DNA of 64,000 nucleotides from Pycnopodia helianthoides (GCA_032158295.1 CM063244.1:6886510-6950509), one strand, 5' to 3'. Positions 47,801 to 55,929 are shown, counted from the stretch's first letter. The notes: generated by a model from the sequence alone, not told the origin. A program made the numbers and translations.

Positions 47801-50151
47801 CCTGCGTTTCCTTTGTAGTGGAAATTAATTCATTTACTGGTCTCTAAATGATTCAAGTTGAGCAGAGGGCCCTGGAGAGGATCAAAGATGACCCCGACAA
47901 CGAGAACCCACTCCTGGAGAAACTCTGTGAGATCATCCTGGAAGAGTATGGAATCCGTCCTCAGTCCAGGGCCATCCTGTTTGTCAAGACCATTGATACC
48001 ACTCAAGCCCTTCAAGAATGGATCCAGGAAACACCACAATTGAAATTCCTGGAGCCGGGAAGGATTGCCGGGTCAAGAGGTCAGTGTGAAGGTCTCATGA
48101 ACAGTTTCATCATCTCCGCAAAGTCGGGCATGACAGCTAGTATTCCTACTATAATTTGATTTCCTTTGGTTTTTTTCATGTTTTTTATCCTTAACAATCC
48201 CGTATAATACCTCTAAATCACATTTACTTGCCTCCTATTTTTACTTTCTTATCCTTATGCAACAACACAGCAATTTTTTTGTTTACACTTTCAGATATGA
48301 ACTCCAACCAACAGAACAAAGTGATTGAGGACTTCCGCAGCGGTGCCCATCATATGCTGGTAGCAACTAACCTACTTGAACAGGGTACCGACGTACCAGC
48401 TTGTAATCTTGTCATACGGCTGGACTATGTGCCAAGTGACTTTGGGCACGTCCAGATAAAGGGTGGGTTTTTGCTCAAAGTCTATTTGTTCACACTCTAG
48501 TAATTAAAATTTTTCCAAACTTTGTATTAAGTTTGTTGTTATTAAACTTTACTTTCTTATAGAATTATGGATTGGCGTCACTGTGTGTTGGAATTGTTGC
48601 GCATTGTTGGGTTTGGACATGTATGATAACAGAGTGATTGATAGGGCATAACTTTATCCATCGAGGAATTTTGTACGTAAGAGAGTAAAAGATCTTCTGT
48701 AGACAGTGCAAGTCTCGTGAAGACTATGTTTTATTGTGAAATCATCTTTATACATTTCTACTCAAACAAAATTCTTGAAAATAAAAATACCCATAGCAAT
48801 TTGATACAACAATAAATACAATTTCAAATTCAAATACAAAACATTTTAAAAACTAATATTGAAACAAAATTAACACTTGGGCTGAGGATGCTTATTTTTT
48901 AGAAACCCCATTTGCGAATCGCGCCGTAATTGTGCAACCTTAAAGGAACATTACAGAATTGGTAAGAAAAAAACTTGTAAAATATACCTTTGATCACAGA
49001 TTTACATAAAACTTACACGGTCTAATGATGATGATAGTAGAAAACATCCCTTTAAATATTTCTGTCTGAAATGCCATATTTGATGAGAAATGAATAAACT
49101 AATTTTCCGATTGGAGTTTATCGCTCAGTGAGTGTTTTATTCATTTGTTGAATCTATATGATTTCATGCAAATGTGTAATCGGTTTTTCACTTTTTTCTC
49201 GTGACCCAGATGGCGATCGATCTTAAACTTCAGGTTTGTCAGTTTATGTATATGGTGGATTACATAAAGTGCCTACACTGCAAGCAACTGTTTTGTTAGC
49301 AAAAACCAATTCTGTAATGTTCCTTTAACATAGCTTTAATAATAGCATGAATGTCGGTTGGGCAAAATCATTACTTGCTTATCCGGAAGCGGAGGTCAAG
49401 TCTTTTTCTGATGAGTTTTCTTGAGTTGAATAAGTTTGAATTTTGCCACAATGTCTCGCAGGTCGCACCCGAGCTAAGGATGGCAGAAGCTACCTCATCT
49501 CTCTGATCGACTCCAATGCCGCCGATCGCAATGGGGCCAACTGTCAGCGGGAGTCTATGATGACAAAAGCAGCTCTTAACCTAAAAGCTGAATCAGAGGC
49601 AGTGTTTCGAGAGCTGATGGAATCCCAACAGGAAAGAGACAAGTGCAACCGAGACACCAGAGAACAACAGAAGAGAGATATCGTTGAGAGTAACAAAGGA
49701 GAGCTCTTCAGTTTTCGCTGCGGGATGTGCGGGAAACACGTCTTCTATTCTACCGAGATTAGAGTGTTCAGGGGGATCGCTGTATGTTGTCTTGGATCGG
49801 AGTTTCTCACAGAAGATAAGAATGAAACCTCACCCGAAACCCAAGAAACTCGGCCAAGACTCGACGATCATTGGGAAGATATTCTGCGAGAAGTGTGAAC
49901 ATGATTGGGGTTCATTGGCACATGTCCAAACTTCGTACTATCCATCCATAAGGTTTGCTCAATTTAGCCTGGTGAATGTAGACACTAAAGAAGCACACAC
50001 TTACAGGAAGTGGAAAAATGCCCCTTTTGAAATAAAAAAACTTGACCATCTTCCCCAGGAAACTGCTGTCCAGGTGCCAAGTGACCTTCTGAAAAAACTG
50101 AAGACTTTTGAGGGAAATTCCTTCCTATCTATTAGACGACAAACAAATTGA
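32738..50151 (+). CDS. RIG-I-like receptor: CARD, linker, DECH helicase, regulatory domain (right paralogue)
   Basis: This multi-exon gene has the architecture of RIG-I/MDA5: CARD exons (32,738-34,829), a low-complexity linker, a DECH helicase with Hel2i insertion, and a C-terminal regulatory domain. RLRs bind viral dsRNA in the cytosol and signal through CARD-CARD contacts with an adaptor such as MAVS. All helicase motifs are intact (RPKLFEDQLEL, APTGSGKT, DECH, TAS, LFVKT, LVATNLLEQGTD, QIKGRTRA). Exon C (phase 1 out) can join the linker exon at 38,741, giving about 915 codons to the first stop at 49,896-49,898. Alternatively the helicase part starts at ATG 38,396 (about 779 residues). The RD first CxxC and second CxxC lie in different frames, so the gene as given is truncated inside the RD, by mutation or base error. 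The end at 50,151 assumes the second frame. Confidence 0.85.
33538..33638 (+). CDS. Alternative short terminal exon with polyadenylation signal
   Basis: The acceptor ctttaatttcag precedes a frame compatible with exon A (phase 1). It runs 33 codons (DQNDRLSKNLTQDGIERP and so on) to TAA at 33,636-33,638, and an AATAAA signal follows at 33,713-33,718. Splicing exon A to it would give a protein of about 80 residues with only the N-terminal helices. Transcript evidence is lacking. Confidence 0.4.
34494..34829 (+). CDS. Right RLR exon B: CARD domain
   Basis: A 336-bp exon, phase 1 to phase 1, acceptor tctttgcag, donor AGAGCG|gtaaac. It encodes a complete CARD-like helical bundle, beginning IEHQLIKQFYPHLQDIVPSE and continuing to LLLTMRTLEPGWFEVFLQAL and EKTNHRRVAEELR. 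The GWFxxFLxALxxT signature is typical of the last helices of RLR CARDs. CARDs transmit the signal by homotypic assembly with the adaptor. No copy exists in the left arm. Confidence 0.85.
35306..35690 (+). mobile_element. TTAA MITE, copy 1
   Basis: This 385-bp element has inverted ends AGGTACATTACAGAATTGGT...ACCAATTCTGTAATGTTCCT and is bounded by TTAA at 35,302-35,305 and 35,691-35,694. The interior is non-coding. It belongs to the same family as 46,517-46,901 and 48,944-49,324. Confidence 0.9.
35705..35850. repeat. Inverted-repeat partner downstream of the CARD exons
   Basis: Diverged reverse complement of 31,830-31,945. Shared blocks include GGTCACCCTAAACTTCAT and ACAAGATCAAAGAAGAATGA. Confidence 0.6.
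36150..36278 (+). CDS. Right RLR exon C: acidic linker after the CARD
   Basis: A 129-bp exon, phase 1 to phase 1, acceptor ttttttacag, donor AGATG|gtattt. It encodes a Ser/Asp/Glu-rich stretch (ENEPNSTLSISLDSLALQDD and so on) with no known fold. Its phases allow direct joining to 38,741, 39,834 or 40,200. Confidence 0.7.
37040..37225 (-). mobile_element. tRNA-derived SINE fragment
   Basis: On the minus strand, GTGACATGGTCAAGCGGTCT (tRNA head), GGTTCGAATCC (B box) and the core GACACTTGTGTCCTTGAGCA identify the same SINE family as at 15,268. It lies just outside the inner edge of the right duplication arm. Confidence 0.8.
37940..38200. mobile_element. Paired tRNA-like SINE copies
   Basis: Edge motif ACCACAAGGGAAACTGACTG, then a minus-strand tRNA-like body (CGGCGCTGTACCAACTGAGC) followed by a partial plus-strand copy. 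The family is repeated across the window. Confidence 0.65.
38396..38594 (+). CDS. Right RLR alternative first coding exon
   Basis: From the ATG the frame reads MKIFFLMSLSLPDSSRPRTQ and then a basic, Ser-rich stretch, ending phase 1 at CACAAG|gttggt (a weaker donor than the gtaagg of the left copy). A TCAG acceptor at 38,421-38,424 would require phase 2, which exon C (phase 1) cannot supply. I therefore read this as an alternative N-terminus, skipped in CARD-containing transcripts. Confidence 0.55.
38741..38848 (+). CDS. Right RLR Asn/Gly-rich linker exon with RHIM-like motif
   Basis: A 108-bp exon, phase 1 to phase 1, acceptor ctttcatcag, donor GAAAG|gtcatg. It encodes two Asn/Gly-rich, beta-prone pieces, TYIVNAGNSTNLN and AVLGGDNNTINF. 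Their hydrophobic-x-x-Gly-x-x-Asn pattern resembles RHIM and related amyloid signalling motifs, but the usual central Gln is missing, so the resemblance is tentative. The left-arm copy is truncated after the first piece. Confidence 0.65.
39223..39566. mobile_element. TTAA-flanked MITE, second family
   Basis: A 344-bp element flanked by TTAA (39,219-39,222 and 39,567-39,570). Inverted ends GGTATTGTACACTTTTGGTAA...TTACCAATAGTGTACAGGGCC. The left arm at the same intron position has the uninterrupted sequence with TTGA where TTAA would be, consistent with an empty site. It is related to 6,480-6,814. Confidence 0.8.
39600..39735 (+). mobile_element. tRNA-like SINE copy
   Basis: AGTTAGTAGAGTGCC, then GGCAGGTTCAAATCCC (B box). 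Matches 23,022-23,110 in the left arm. Confidence 0.65.
39834..39965 (+). CDS. Right RLR exon: acidic linker before the helicase
   Basis: A 132-bp exon, phase 1 to phase 1, acceptor gtgtctag, donor GAGG|gtaagc. It encodes MQPEPGHVGEDQPDHAAMAP and so on, ending APQE. It has three more codons than the left copy. Confidence 0.88.
40200..40408 (+). CDS. Right RLR exon: motif Q and Walker A
   Basis: A 209-bp exon, phase 1 to phase 0, acceptor ttctttag, donor ACCACG|gtaaga. It encodes RPKLFEDQLEL (motif Q) and LVAPTGSGKTHVAAYII (motif I). Confidence 0.95.
40884..41108 (+). CDS. Right RLR exon: motifs Ia, Ib and II (DECH)
   Basis: A 225-bp exon, phase 0 to phase 0, acceptor ccctacag, donor TGTCAG|gtcagc. 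It encodes VNLVDQQKNKLRELLLP, IVLTAQLLENAL and LLVFDECHLCQ. Its near identity with the left exon contrasts with the diverged introns and suggests selection or gene conversion. Confidence 0.95.
41171..41495. mobile_element. MITE with TTTA flanks, right arm only
   Basis: 325 bp with inverted ends GCCGTGTTCCCATTGG...CCAATGGGAACACGGC, flanked by TTTA (41,167-41,170 and 41,496-41,499). Internal CGCGG-rich repeats, no coding capacity. The left-arm intron lacks it and surrounding sequence. Confidence 0.8.
42178..42252 (+). CDS. Right RLR exon: post-DECH segment
   Basis: A 75-bp exon, phase 0 to phase 0, acceptor ccttttag, donor CCACAG|gtaagc. It encodes KDHAYNAIMARYLDEKQSG and so on. Confidence 0.92.
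42470..43030. repeat. 82-bp intronic tandem array
   Basis: About six to seven units carrying CCATGCCATTAATTGTAGAA and CCTTATCTTGATTCAAAGAG repeat every 82 bp. The first four are nearly identical and the last ones are diverged. The left intron has only about two scattered units (19,620-19,740 and near 20,640-20,770). Confidence 0.92.
43522..43684 (+). CDS. Right RLR exon: helicase motif III
   Basis: A 163-bp exon, phase 0 to phase 1, acceptor tccaacag, donor GAGG|gtaaag. It encodes IIGMTASLGTG and the conserved stretch CANMDAQSISMVTRNTEKL. Confidence 0.92.
44300..44815. mobile_element. Right-arm insertion with internal GACGTCA-bearing repeats
   Basis: Starts near ACTAGAGCTGTGTGTTCG. It contains about three diverged units of roughly 150-170 bp, each with a phrase like AACTGCACCTTTAACGTGAC and then GATGACGTCATT. 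No coding capacity. The left arm has a SINE at this intron position instead. Confidence 0.55.
44925..45023 (+). CDS. Right RLR exon (linker to Hel2i)
   Basis: A 99-bp exon, phase 1 to phase 1, acceptor ttttcaag, donor TTCAA|gtaagt. It encodes VEPIEVNCRQVDPFADKIKE and so on. Confidence 0.9.
45709..45869 (+). CDS. Right RLR exon (Hel2i region)
   Basis: A 161-bp exon, phase 1 to phase 0, acceptor tttgacag, donor CTGATG|gtaaga. It encodes AYRQWCDRMRRNAQKIVTQ and so on. Confidence 0.9.
46327..46468 (+). CDS. Right RLR exon (Hel2i region)
   Basis: A 142-bp exon, phase 0 to phase 1, acceptor ttctgcag, donor TGGTG|gtaagt. It encodes GYNSALLINKQVRSKDAYKY and so on. Confidence 0.9.
46517..46901 (-). 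mobile_element. TTAA MITE, copy 2 (empty site in left arm)
   Basis: A 385-bp copy with ends AGGAACATTACAGAATTGG and its complement, TTAA at 46,513-46,516 and 46,902-46,905. The left arm at about 16,105-16,118 reads straight through with a single TTAA, which proves insertion after the duplication. Confidence 0.95.
47420..47735 (-). mobile_element. tRNA-derived SINE, right-arm partner
   Basis: Reverse-complement partner of 15,268-15,625. Head GTGGCCGAGCGGTTTAGTGC, B box GGTTCGAATCCC and core CACTTGTGTCCTTGAGCAAG on the minus strand. Confidence 0.85.
47858..48079 (+). CDS. Right RLR exon: helicase motif IV
   Basis: A 222-bp exon, phase 1 to phase 1, acceptor gattcaag, donor AAGAG|gtcagt. It encodes ENPLLEKLCEIILEEYGIRP and SRAILFVKTIDTTQAL. 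Confidence 0.92.
48295..48462 (+). CDS. Right RLR exon: helicase motif V
   Basis: A 168-bp exon, phase 1 to phase 1, acceptor actttcag, donor AAAGG|gtgggt. It encodes LVATNLLEQGTDVPACNLVI and the VQIKG half of motif VI. Confidence 0.92.
48944..49324 (+). mobile_element. TTAA MITE, copy 3 (empty site in left arm)
   Basis: 381 bp, TTAA at 48,940-48,943 and 49,325-49,328. The left arm (about 13,925-13,945) has the same flanks joined by a single TTAA. Confidence 0.95.
49462..49898 (+). CDS. Right RLR terminal exon: motif VI and start of regulatory domain, frame-shifted
   Basis: After the acceptor tctcgcag the exon completes motif VI (RTRAKDGRSYLISL), then a charged helical linker, then FSFRCGMCGKHVF with the first zinc-binding CxxC (49,719-49,730). 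The frame ends at TGA 49,896-49,898. The expected second half of the RD (basic HPKPK loop, IFCEKCEHDWG with the second CxxC at 49,885-49,896, and a KWKNAPFEIKKL end) is present in the next frame, up to 50,151. One extra base somewhere around 49,790-49,845 would explain this. Confidence 0.85.
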
Positions 50152-50153
50152 CT
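49899..50153 (+). pseudogene. Remainder of the RLR regulatory domain, out of frame
   Basis: The +1 frame encodes the C-terminal half of the RIG-I/MDA5-type RD: the second CxxC and HDWG motif just upstream, then FAQFSLVNVDTKEAHTYRKW and KNAPFEIKKLDHLP, ending with a stop after about 155 codons of that frame. In RLRs this half helps coordinate zinc and contacts RNA ends. Confidence 0.8.
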
Positions 50154-50224
50154 TGTCGTACAGACCCAAAAGACCAAGATATGACAAATGTCATTTGTTC
50201 AAAATAGTGTAAGAGAGATATGAA

Positions 50225-50370
50225 GTAATAAACCAAAAGGGAAACTGACTGGGTACATCAAAATCAATTTTGCGGTGAACAAAGACAATTTGTACTTTGG
50301 ATTTACGTGCCAGTGTTCTACCAGGTGAGCTACCTAGCCAGTCAGAAGTCGTACAACCATTTTAACCATG
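50225..50370 (-). mobile_element. tRNA-like SINE copy
   Basis: Edge AATAAACCAAAAGGGAAACT, degenerate tRNA-like body (CAGTGTTCTACCAGGTGAGC). The AATAAA could also serve as a polyadenylation signal for the RLR gene. Confidence 0.6.
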
Positions 50371-50517
50371 CATAACTGTCAGCTTGCATAGGTTCATAAA
50401 CAAGTAATGTTTCATTATCATTCATTAAAACCAAGCCACAACAGTGGCTTAAACATTTAGGTCAAAACAGCATACTGATTACAAGACTACTAAATATTTT
50501 TACTTGCAAAATTGTGT

Positions 50518-51152
50518 TTTTGAGGTATTACACGAGATTGGTAAGGATAAAAAACATTGTTTTTCGGTTCGAAAGCTTACTGATAATGAGTTCGTACTAG
50601 AACCATTTTTTTCTGTGAAATATTTCCCACTAAAATGAAGCTAAAATGAAGTCAAAACTGTATCAGAAAACCTTTTAAAAAAAATAAACGTACGGCTGGT
50701 TTCGGTTGTTAAAACCAAAATTAGGGACAATGTGTTGACACTATTTATGTTTTTCACTATTCTCATCCCAACTCACACAACTTATTATTATTATTTTTTT
50801 TTTAGCCTGTGAAAAGTTGAGCTTAATAATAAGTTGAGAAAATAGAATTAGCTGTTGAGAATAAACAAGTTGAGAATAAAAAATTAGCTAGTGGCCTGAC
50901 GATTCGACCCTAGCAGAGTCTCTGCTAGGGTCGAATCGTCAGGCCACTTACTAATTTTTTGCATTTATACTACAGGTCCTTTTTGGTTGGTGAGCAGTTT
51001 GCAACAGCTAATTCTATTTTCCCGCAACTTATTATTAAGCTCAACTTTTCACAGGTTTGTTACTTCATGTGTTATGGTTGATCACACAAAACATAAACAC
51101 TGTCTGCAACTGTTCGGTTTACTCTACCAATCCTGTATAAATAACCTTTAAA
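50518..51152. mobile_element. Diverged TTAA-type MITE interrupted by a foldback element
   Basis: Outer ends AGGTATTACACGAGATTGGT and ACCAATCCTGTATAAATAAC, plus an internal block near 51,056-51,120, align with the AGGAACATTACAG MITE family. A 250-bp foldback (50,806-51,055) sits inside it. Confidence 0.6.
50806..51055. mobile_element. Foldback element with a perfect 57-bp central palindrome
   Basis: Outer arms (CCTGTGAAAAGTTGAGC...) are inverted over about 60 bp. The centre, 50,891-50,947, is a perfect palindrome with 28-bp arms around a single T. Confidence 0.85.
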
Positions 51153-51269
51153 TGTGAATGTTTTTCTTTAGGATTTCCTGGGATTTTTTGCCTGTAAGTT
51201 TCCTCATTATATTTTGAGTTAAAACAGGAAGCCAGTCCCCAATTTTGAATACAATGAAAACCAGTTGTG

Positions 51270-51640
51270 GTTAATATAACCAGGGCCCAATTTCATAGAG
51301 CTGCTTAAGCACAAAAAGTAGCTAAGCACAACAAAATTATGCTTACCAGAATAAGGTTACCAGCCAAACTTACATGTCGCATATGTACAATTTGTGACTG
51401 GTATCCTGCTCATTTCTGCTTAGCAGACAATTGTTAAGCAATATTTTCTGCTTAAGCAGCTATATGAAATTGGGCCCTGGACCCAATTTCATAGAGCTAG
51501 CTAAGCACAACAACGCTTACAAGAATAAGGTCACCTGCCCAAAACCTATTCCAAATCTGTGACTGGTATCCTGCTCATTTTTGCTCAGCAGATATTTGTT
51601 GAGCAATTTTCTGCTTGAGCAGCTCTACAATTCCTAATAT
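51270..51640. repeat. Dispersed repeat, two tandem-like partial copies
   Basis: Two similar blocks start with CCCAATTTCATAGAGCTG (about 51,287 and 51,483) and share CTGGTATCCTGCTCATTT and a GCTTAAGCAGCT-like end. Non-coding. Confidence 0.7.
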
Positions 51641-51958
51641 AAACAAGTAAAACAAAAAGCAAAAATGTAGATCAAAAACACAAAAATCCATTAAATTTAA
51701 TACAAACAATTCCACTGTAAGCCACTGCATTACAAATTTACTGGCTGCGTCGATGATGGATCGAGTTACCTTTTTAAATGCTTCATTGAAAGCACATGGA
51801 CACAACATTAATAATAATTGTCAAAGACCAGTCCAATACCCACACAGTCAATTGCACACAGTTATGTGCCCAACTGTTCATGAAATAACAAACCGGTGAC
51901 AAATGAAAAAAAACTGTAAACATTTATTTGTTCAATTTTACCAATGTTTTTAAATAGG

Positions 51959-52752
51959 TTTTTACCATTACACCGATGTGTAATAAGCACTAAATACTCA
52001 GTACTTTCCATAGCTTTGTGAAAAAAATTCACAGGCAAATCACACAGGCGGGTGGGATTTGACCCACTCTTTGCATTGCTAGAGCAGATGTCTTATCCAC
52101 TAGACCACTGAGCTAGCCCGATGGTTAGAGGTAGTTCGAAATCCTTCGCAGCGGGTACTGCAATGATTAAATAGGTGTTTAATTTTTGCATCGGGTATAA
52201 AGAATTAATTTGGTTTTACCCTTACACTGATGTGTATTAAGCACTGTATACTCAGTACTTTTTTGAGCTCTGTTAAAAAAAATATACAGGTAAATCACTC
52301 GGGTGGGATTCGAATCCACGACCTTTGCAATGCTAGAGCAGATGTCTTACCATTAGACCTCCGAGCTTGCCGATGGCTTGAGGTTGTTCGAATCTTTAGC
52401 AGCGGGTACTGCAGCTATTTAATAGAAGTTAATTTTTGCATCGGGGATAAAAATTTAATTTGGTTTTACCCTTACACTGATGTGTATTAATTAGCACTGT
52501 ATACTCAGTACTTTCCTAAGCTCTGTGAAAAAAATTCACAGGCAAATCACTCAGGTTGGATTCGAACCCACGACCTTTGCAATGCTAGAGCAGATGTCTT
52601 ACCACTAGACCTCCGAGCTAGCCCGATGGCTTGGGGTAGTTCGAATCCTTAGCAGCGGGTACTGCAACAATTTGATAGAAGTTAATTTTTGCATCAGGGT
52701 TAAAGATCTTAATTTGGTTTTACCCTTACACCGATGTGTATTAAGCTTTTAC
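51959..52752 (-). repeat. Three tandem units of about 250 bp, each with a tRNA-like sequence
   Basis: Units begin near 51,959, 52,213 and 52,462, with a partial fourth. On the minus strand each holds GGGCTAGCTCAGTGGTCTAG-like A-box and GGGTTCGAATCC-like B-box sequence about 70 bp long. The T and D arms are degenerate, so these look like tRNA-derived repeats and not tRNA genes. Confidence 0.8.
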
Positions 52753-53199
52753 CAATGTTTTAAGGGGAAAAAAATAGTAATTATTGTGCTTTTACAACGC
52801 AAAGACTCTGGGTGTTGTCAGATTTTATAGTGTCTGTCAGTAACTGCCTTTGAATCATTATAAATAATGGTTTTATGTAAAATGACACACAAAAGTGTGC
52901 CAGCTGTGGAGCTGGACGTAGTGAAAACTTTGGGTGCATGTGCAGCTGATGCCTGCCCATGCCAATTATCAACTTAACTGCAGGATGATTTAAGGATGGT
53001 CTAGTTGCTTATAGTTTGTTTATGGTTTTTGAGGCATTGCATGGTGAGGTATCAATGTATATTAGGTTTGCGGGAACACCATGTGTATAATTATAGTTTG
53101 TTGTTCTAGCACTTTGTTTTAGCTTAATTATTTACCAATTTTTTCCTAGGGGGGGGGGAACTGTGTAAAGTAGTGTGAGGCTGGCAGGTTTTAAATTCA

Positions 53200-53310
53200 G
53201 CTCCTTCAAGGAGTTTTACAAATGTTTGGTTGAACAAAGAAAAATTGACTTGAACCTGCGACCTACCAACTGCGAAATCTAGCCCAAATGTTGGCGGTCT
53301 CCCTTTAAAA
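53200..53310 (-). mobile_element. tRNA-like SINE fragment
   Basis: GACTTGAACCTGCGACCTAC and CCAACTGCGAAATCTAGCCC match the recurrent SINE. Partner of the 13,215 copy in the left arm. Confidence 0.6.
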
Positions 53311-54504
53311 AAGTGTATGTAAAGATTTTAGATTTTCAGTAACTGCAGGTCTTAATTTCTTATTTTTCTATGTATAAAGGTACTAAAATTATTAATAAGA
53401 TATTTTGCTGTATTTTTCTTGAAATTAATCGTTTGTGTGTTTCAGGTTAGCCCTACTTATTTATTATAGGATTTTGTAAGGAATGAATAGTTTGTGGATG
53501 ACACCCGTGGTGGGTATGACCTCACTTGTGAGAAGTGGTGGTTCTAAGAAGAACCGAAATTAAGAAATAGTCTTGATGCTTGGAACAGTGTACTCTGCCC
53601 ATTTGCAGTAGAATGAATTTTTTTGTCAAAATAATTGCTTTATGTTCCCAATTTCAGAACATCATGCCTAAAGGTAGGGTCATAGATTGGTAAATACTCC
53701 AAACATTAATGACAATAAAAACTTACTTTGTGAGAAGCACTGCAGCTGTTGATAGCATAAACTATTTTGAGAGAGAATTCCCTTCAAAGTGAGATAGTTT
53801 GGAATCTTTTTCACCCAGAAACATTTGAATCTTAGAAACTAATCATACTGTACGAGAATAATTTCTCAGATTTCTGAGAGTTGGTGTCCGTTCGTGAATG
53901 CTGTGGCCAGAGATCTTTGAGAGGGCAAGGCCATTTTCTACTGTTAAAGGGGCACCAAGTCCAAGACCAGGGCAACAAACAGAGGCCATGACCTCTGTGT
54001 AATTCCAGGCCTGCCAGACATGCAGTTGATCATACCCACTGTCACCTTGCTAAACATATCAAGTAGACAATGTATTCAGCTTTATTGTATCTTTCTTTAT
54101 AAATTTGCATATAAATCAGCATTCCATTGAAGAAAAAAAAACTATGATCATACCTTTAAAGAAAAAACAGCATACTTTTTCTTTTATGTTTTCAGACTCT
54201 TATTTTCAAGAAACACACCAATCAACTGACCTGTGACAATTTCATTAGTCTTAGTTGTTGTGTTTTAGTGTAATACAAAATGATTGATGTATTTGTTAGT
54301 GGTATCGGGGGGGGGGCGTACTTTAATTTCTGGAATCAAATTAATATGTAGGGTAATTTTTTTGTTTATTTTGGGGGAACACGGTCTGCAAATGCACTTT
54401 TCTCAATGTTGACACTTTCTCAAGTGGATTTCTTTCTTAGAGGAATGTACTGGTATGATCTTGTATTAAGCGAAGGTTTTCTAATCAATAGTTGGCAATT
54501 ATTT

Positions 54505-54830
54505 GTGGCATGTCGTGGCAGAGTGGTCTAGTTCATTGGACCCAAGCTCTGGTGTTGTCAGTAGCAGAGTGTGGGTTTGAATCCCGGTCATGACACTTGT
54601 GCTCTTGAGCAAGGCACCGAACTCTAATTGCTTCGTAAAAAGTTGGAAGGTAGTGCATTCTGCTCTACCAGCCAGGCTCCTAATGGATGATTCAACTGTG
54701 AAGGGGGTAACCCTGTTTCAGGTGGTGGCAATGTGACCCTGGTGACAGTTCATTTGTGTCGACAGCCCAAATCAGTAAGTGTAGCCCTCACCTTGAAGTG
54801 GCCATTAGGCTTTGTGATAAAAATCATGTT
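54505..54830 (+). mobile_element. tRNA-derived SINE with V-like core
   Basis: Head GTCGTGGCAGAGTGGTCTAG, B box GGTTTGAATCCC, core GACACTTGTGCTCTTGAGCA. Lies just outside the duplication arm. Confidence 0.8.
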
Positions 54831-55259
54831 CTTTGCATTTATCAAGTTTATATGCCAAGTTATAAAAGAAATAGTAGGATACCTGTTGTAATAATGTAAA
54901 CTTACATGGTATTTTTTGCTGGTAACTTGTCACTGACTAGCGAAGTATTTATGTTTGGTAGTAAATGTACTTATGAATGAACACTGAAATAAAATGCAAA
55001 CTCAATCCATTTAAGTTTGGACTTTTGTGTGTGTTTTTTGTTTTATTTTTGTATTAAAATAAATTGAAGTTATTATAGTTTATACAAGATAATGAAAATC
55101 AATATATGCATATATTATAAATTCTAAACTCACAAATTATAATTTTATGTTACAGCGAAGATGGAGCCATTGTGGCTTGAATTTTATTTTTTATGATTAG
55201 TCTAATTTTTTGGGGAGGGGGCAGAGGGGGGAATGGTTGAAAAAGACGAGAACAATTTG

Positions 55260-55450
55260 CAAGTTGGGAATGCACAGGCCTGAAACTTCATCCTTAAGAG
55301 GGCAAAGCCATTCTCATTTATCAAAAAAAGAAACTTCTATTGGAAATTCTTAAAGTCTATGGGAAACTTGAAGGGGCACCAAGGCCAAGACCAGGGGGCA
55401 ACAGAGGCCATGGCCTCAGTGGTGTCCATGTCATTTCAGGCCTGAATGCA
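55260..55450. repeat. Dispersed repeat also found at the duplication edge
   Basis: GGGGCACCAAGGCCAAGACC and AACAGAGGCCATGGCCTCA match the block at about 53,945-54,005 and, inverted, at about 12,835-12,890. The outer edge of the duplication therefore lies in repeat sequence. Confidence 0.7.
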
Positions 55451-55929
55451 TCCACGACCAATGACAGTCTTACCTTCGAACACCACCACCAACCCCTCCC
55501 TCCCCAAAAACCAAAACAAAACAAAAAACCATCAAACAAACAAACAAAATAAATAAAATTATCATAAAGTAAAGTATTCATAATAAAACACAATCTATTC
55601 ACAATACAAGTACTGACAAAAATTACTGCCAAGTAAATCATTAAAATAAATTTAGGTGACAAGTATTTGTATCTCTGATTTAAAAACAAATTACAAAATT
55701 TATAGTTATTACTTTTTTTCTCAAATCTCATATGATTAATATGAAAAAGAAAAAAAATCAATATAATTGCATGTAATAATTAAAAATAAATCTGAGAGAA
55801 ATACAATATAAAGTTATGTCGTGCAAATAAAAAATAAAAAAAGAAAAAGAAAAAATTCAAAATGAAGAATTGTACACTTTACCCATGTCACACAAACTGG
55901 CAACATCAAAATCTTAGCACCAGGGTTCT

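Larger units (their letters stand above)
37305..54080. repeat. Right arm of the large inverted duplication
   Basis: Reverse-complement partner of 12,740-24,440. It is longer than the left arm because of arm-specific insertions (39,223; 41,150-41,640; 46,517; 48,944), an expanded 82-bp array (42,470-43,030) and about 3.4 kb after 49,719 that the left arm lacks. Confidence 0.88.

Noticed and set aside
49462..50151. A small intron inside the RD exon to explain the frame change
   Set aside because: No GT...AG pair of usable size lies between the two conserved halves that would keep both cysteine pairs.
55357..55761. 134-codon minus-strand frame
   Set aside because: Covers AT-rich and repeat sequence; the residues reflect base composition only.
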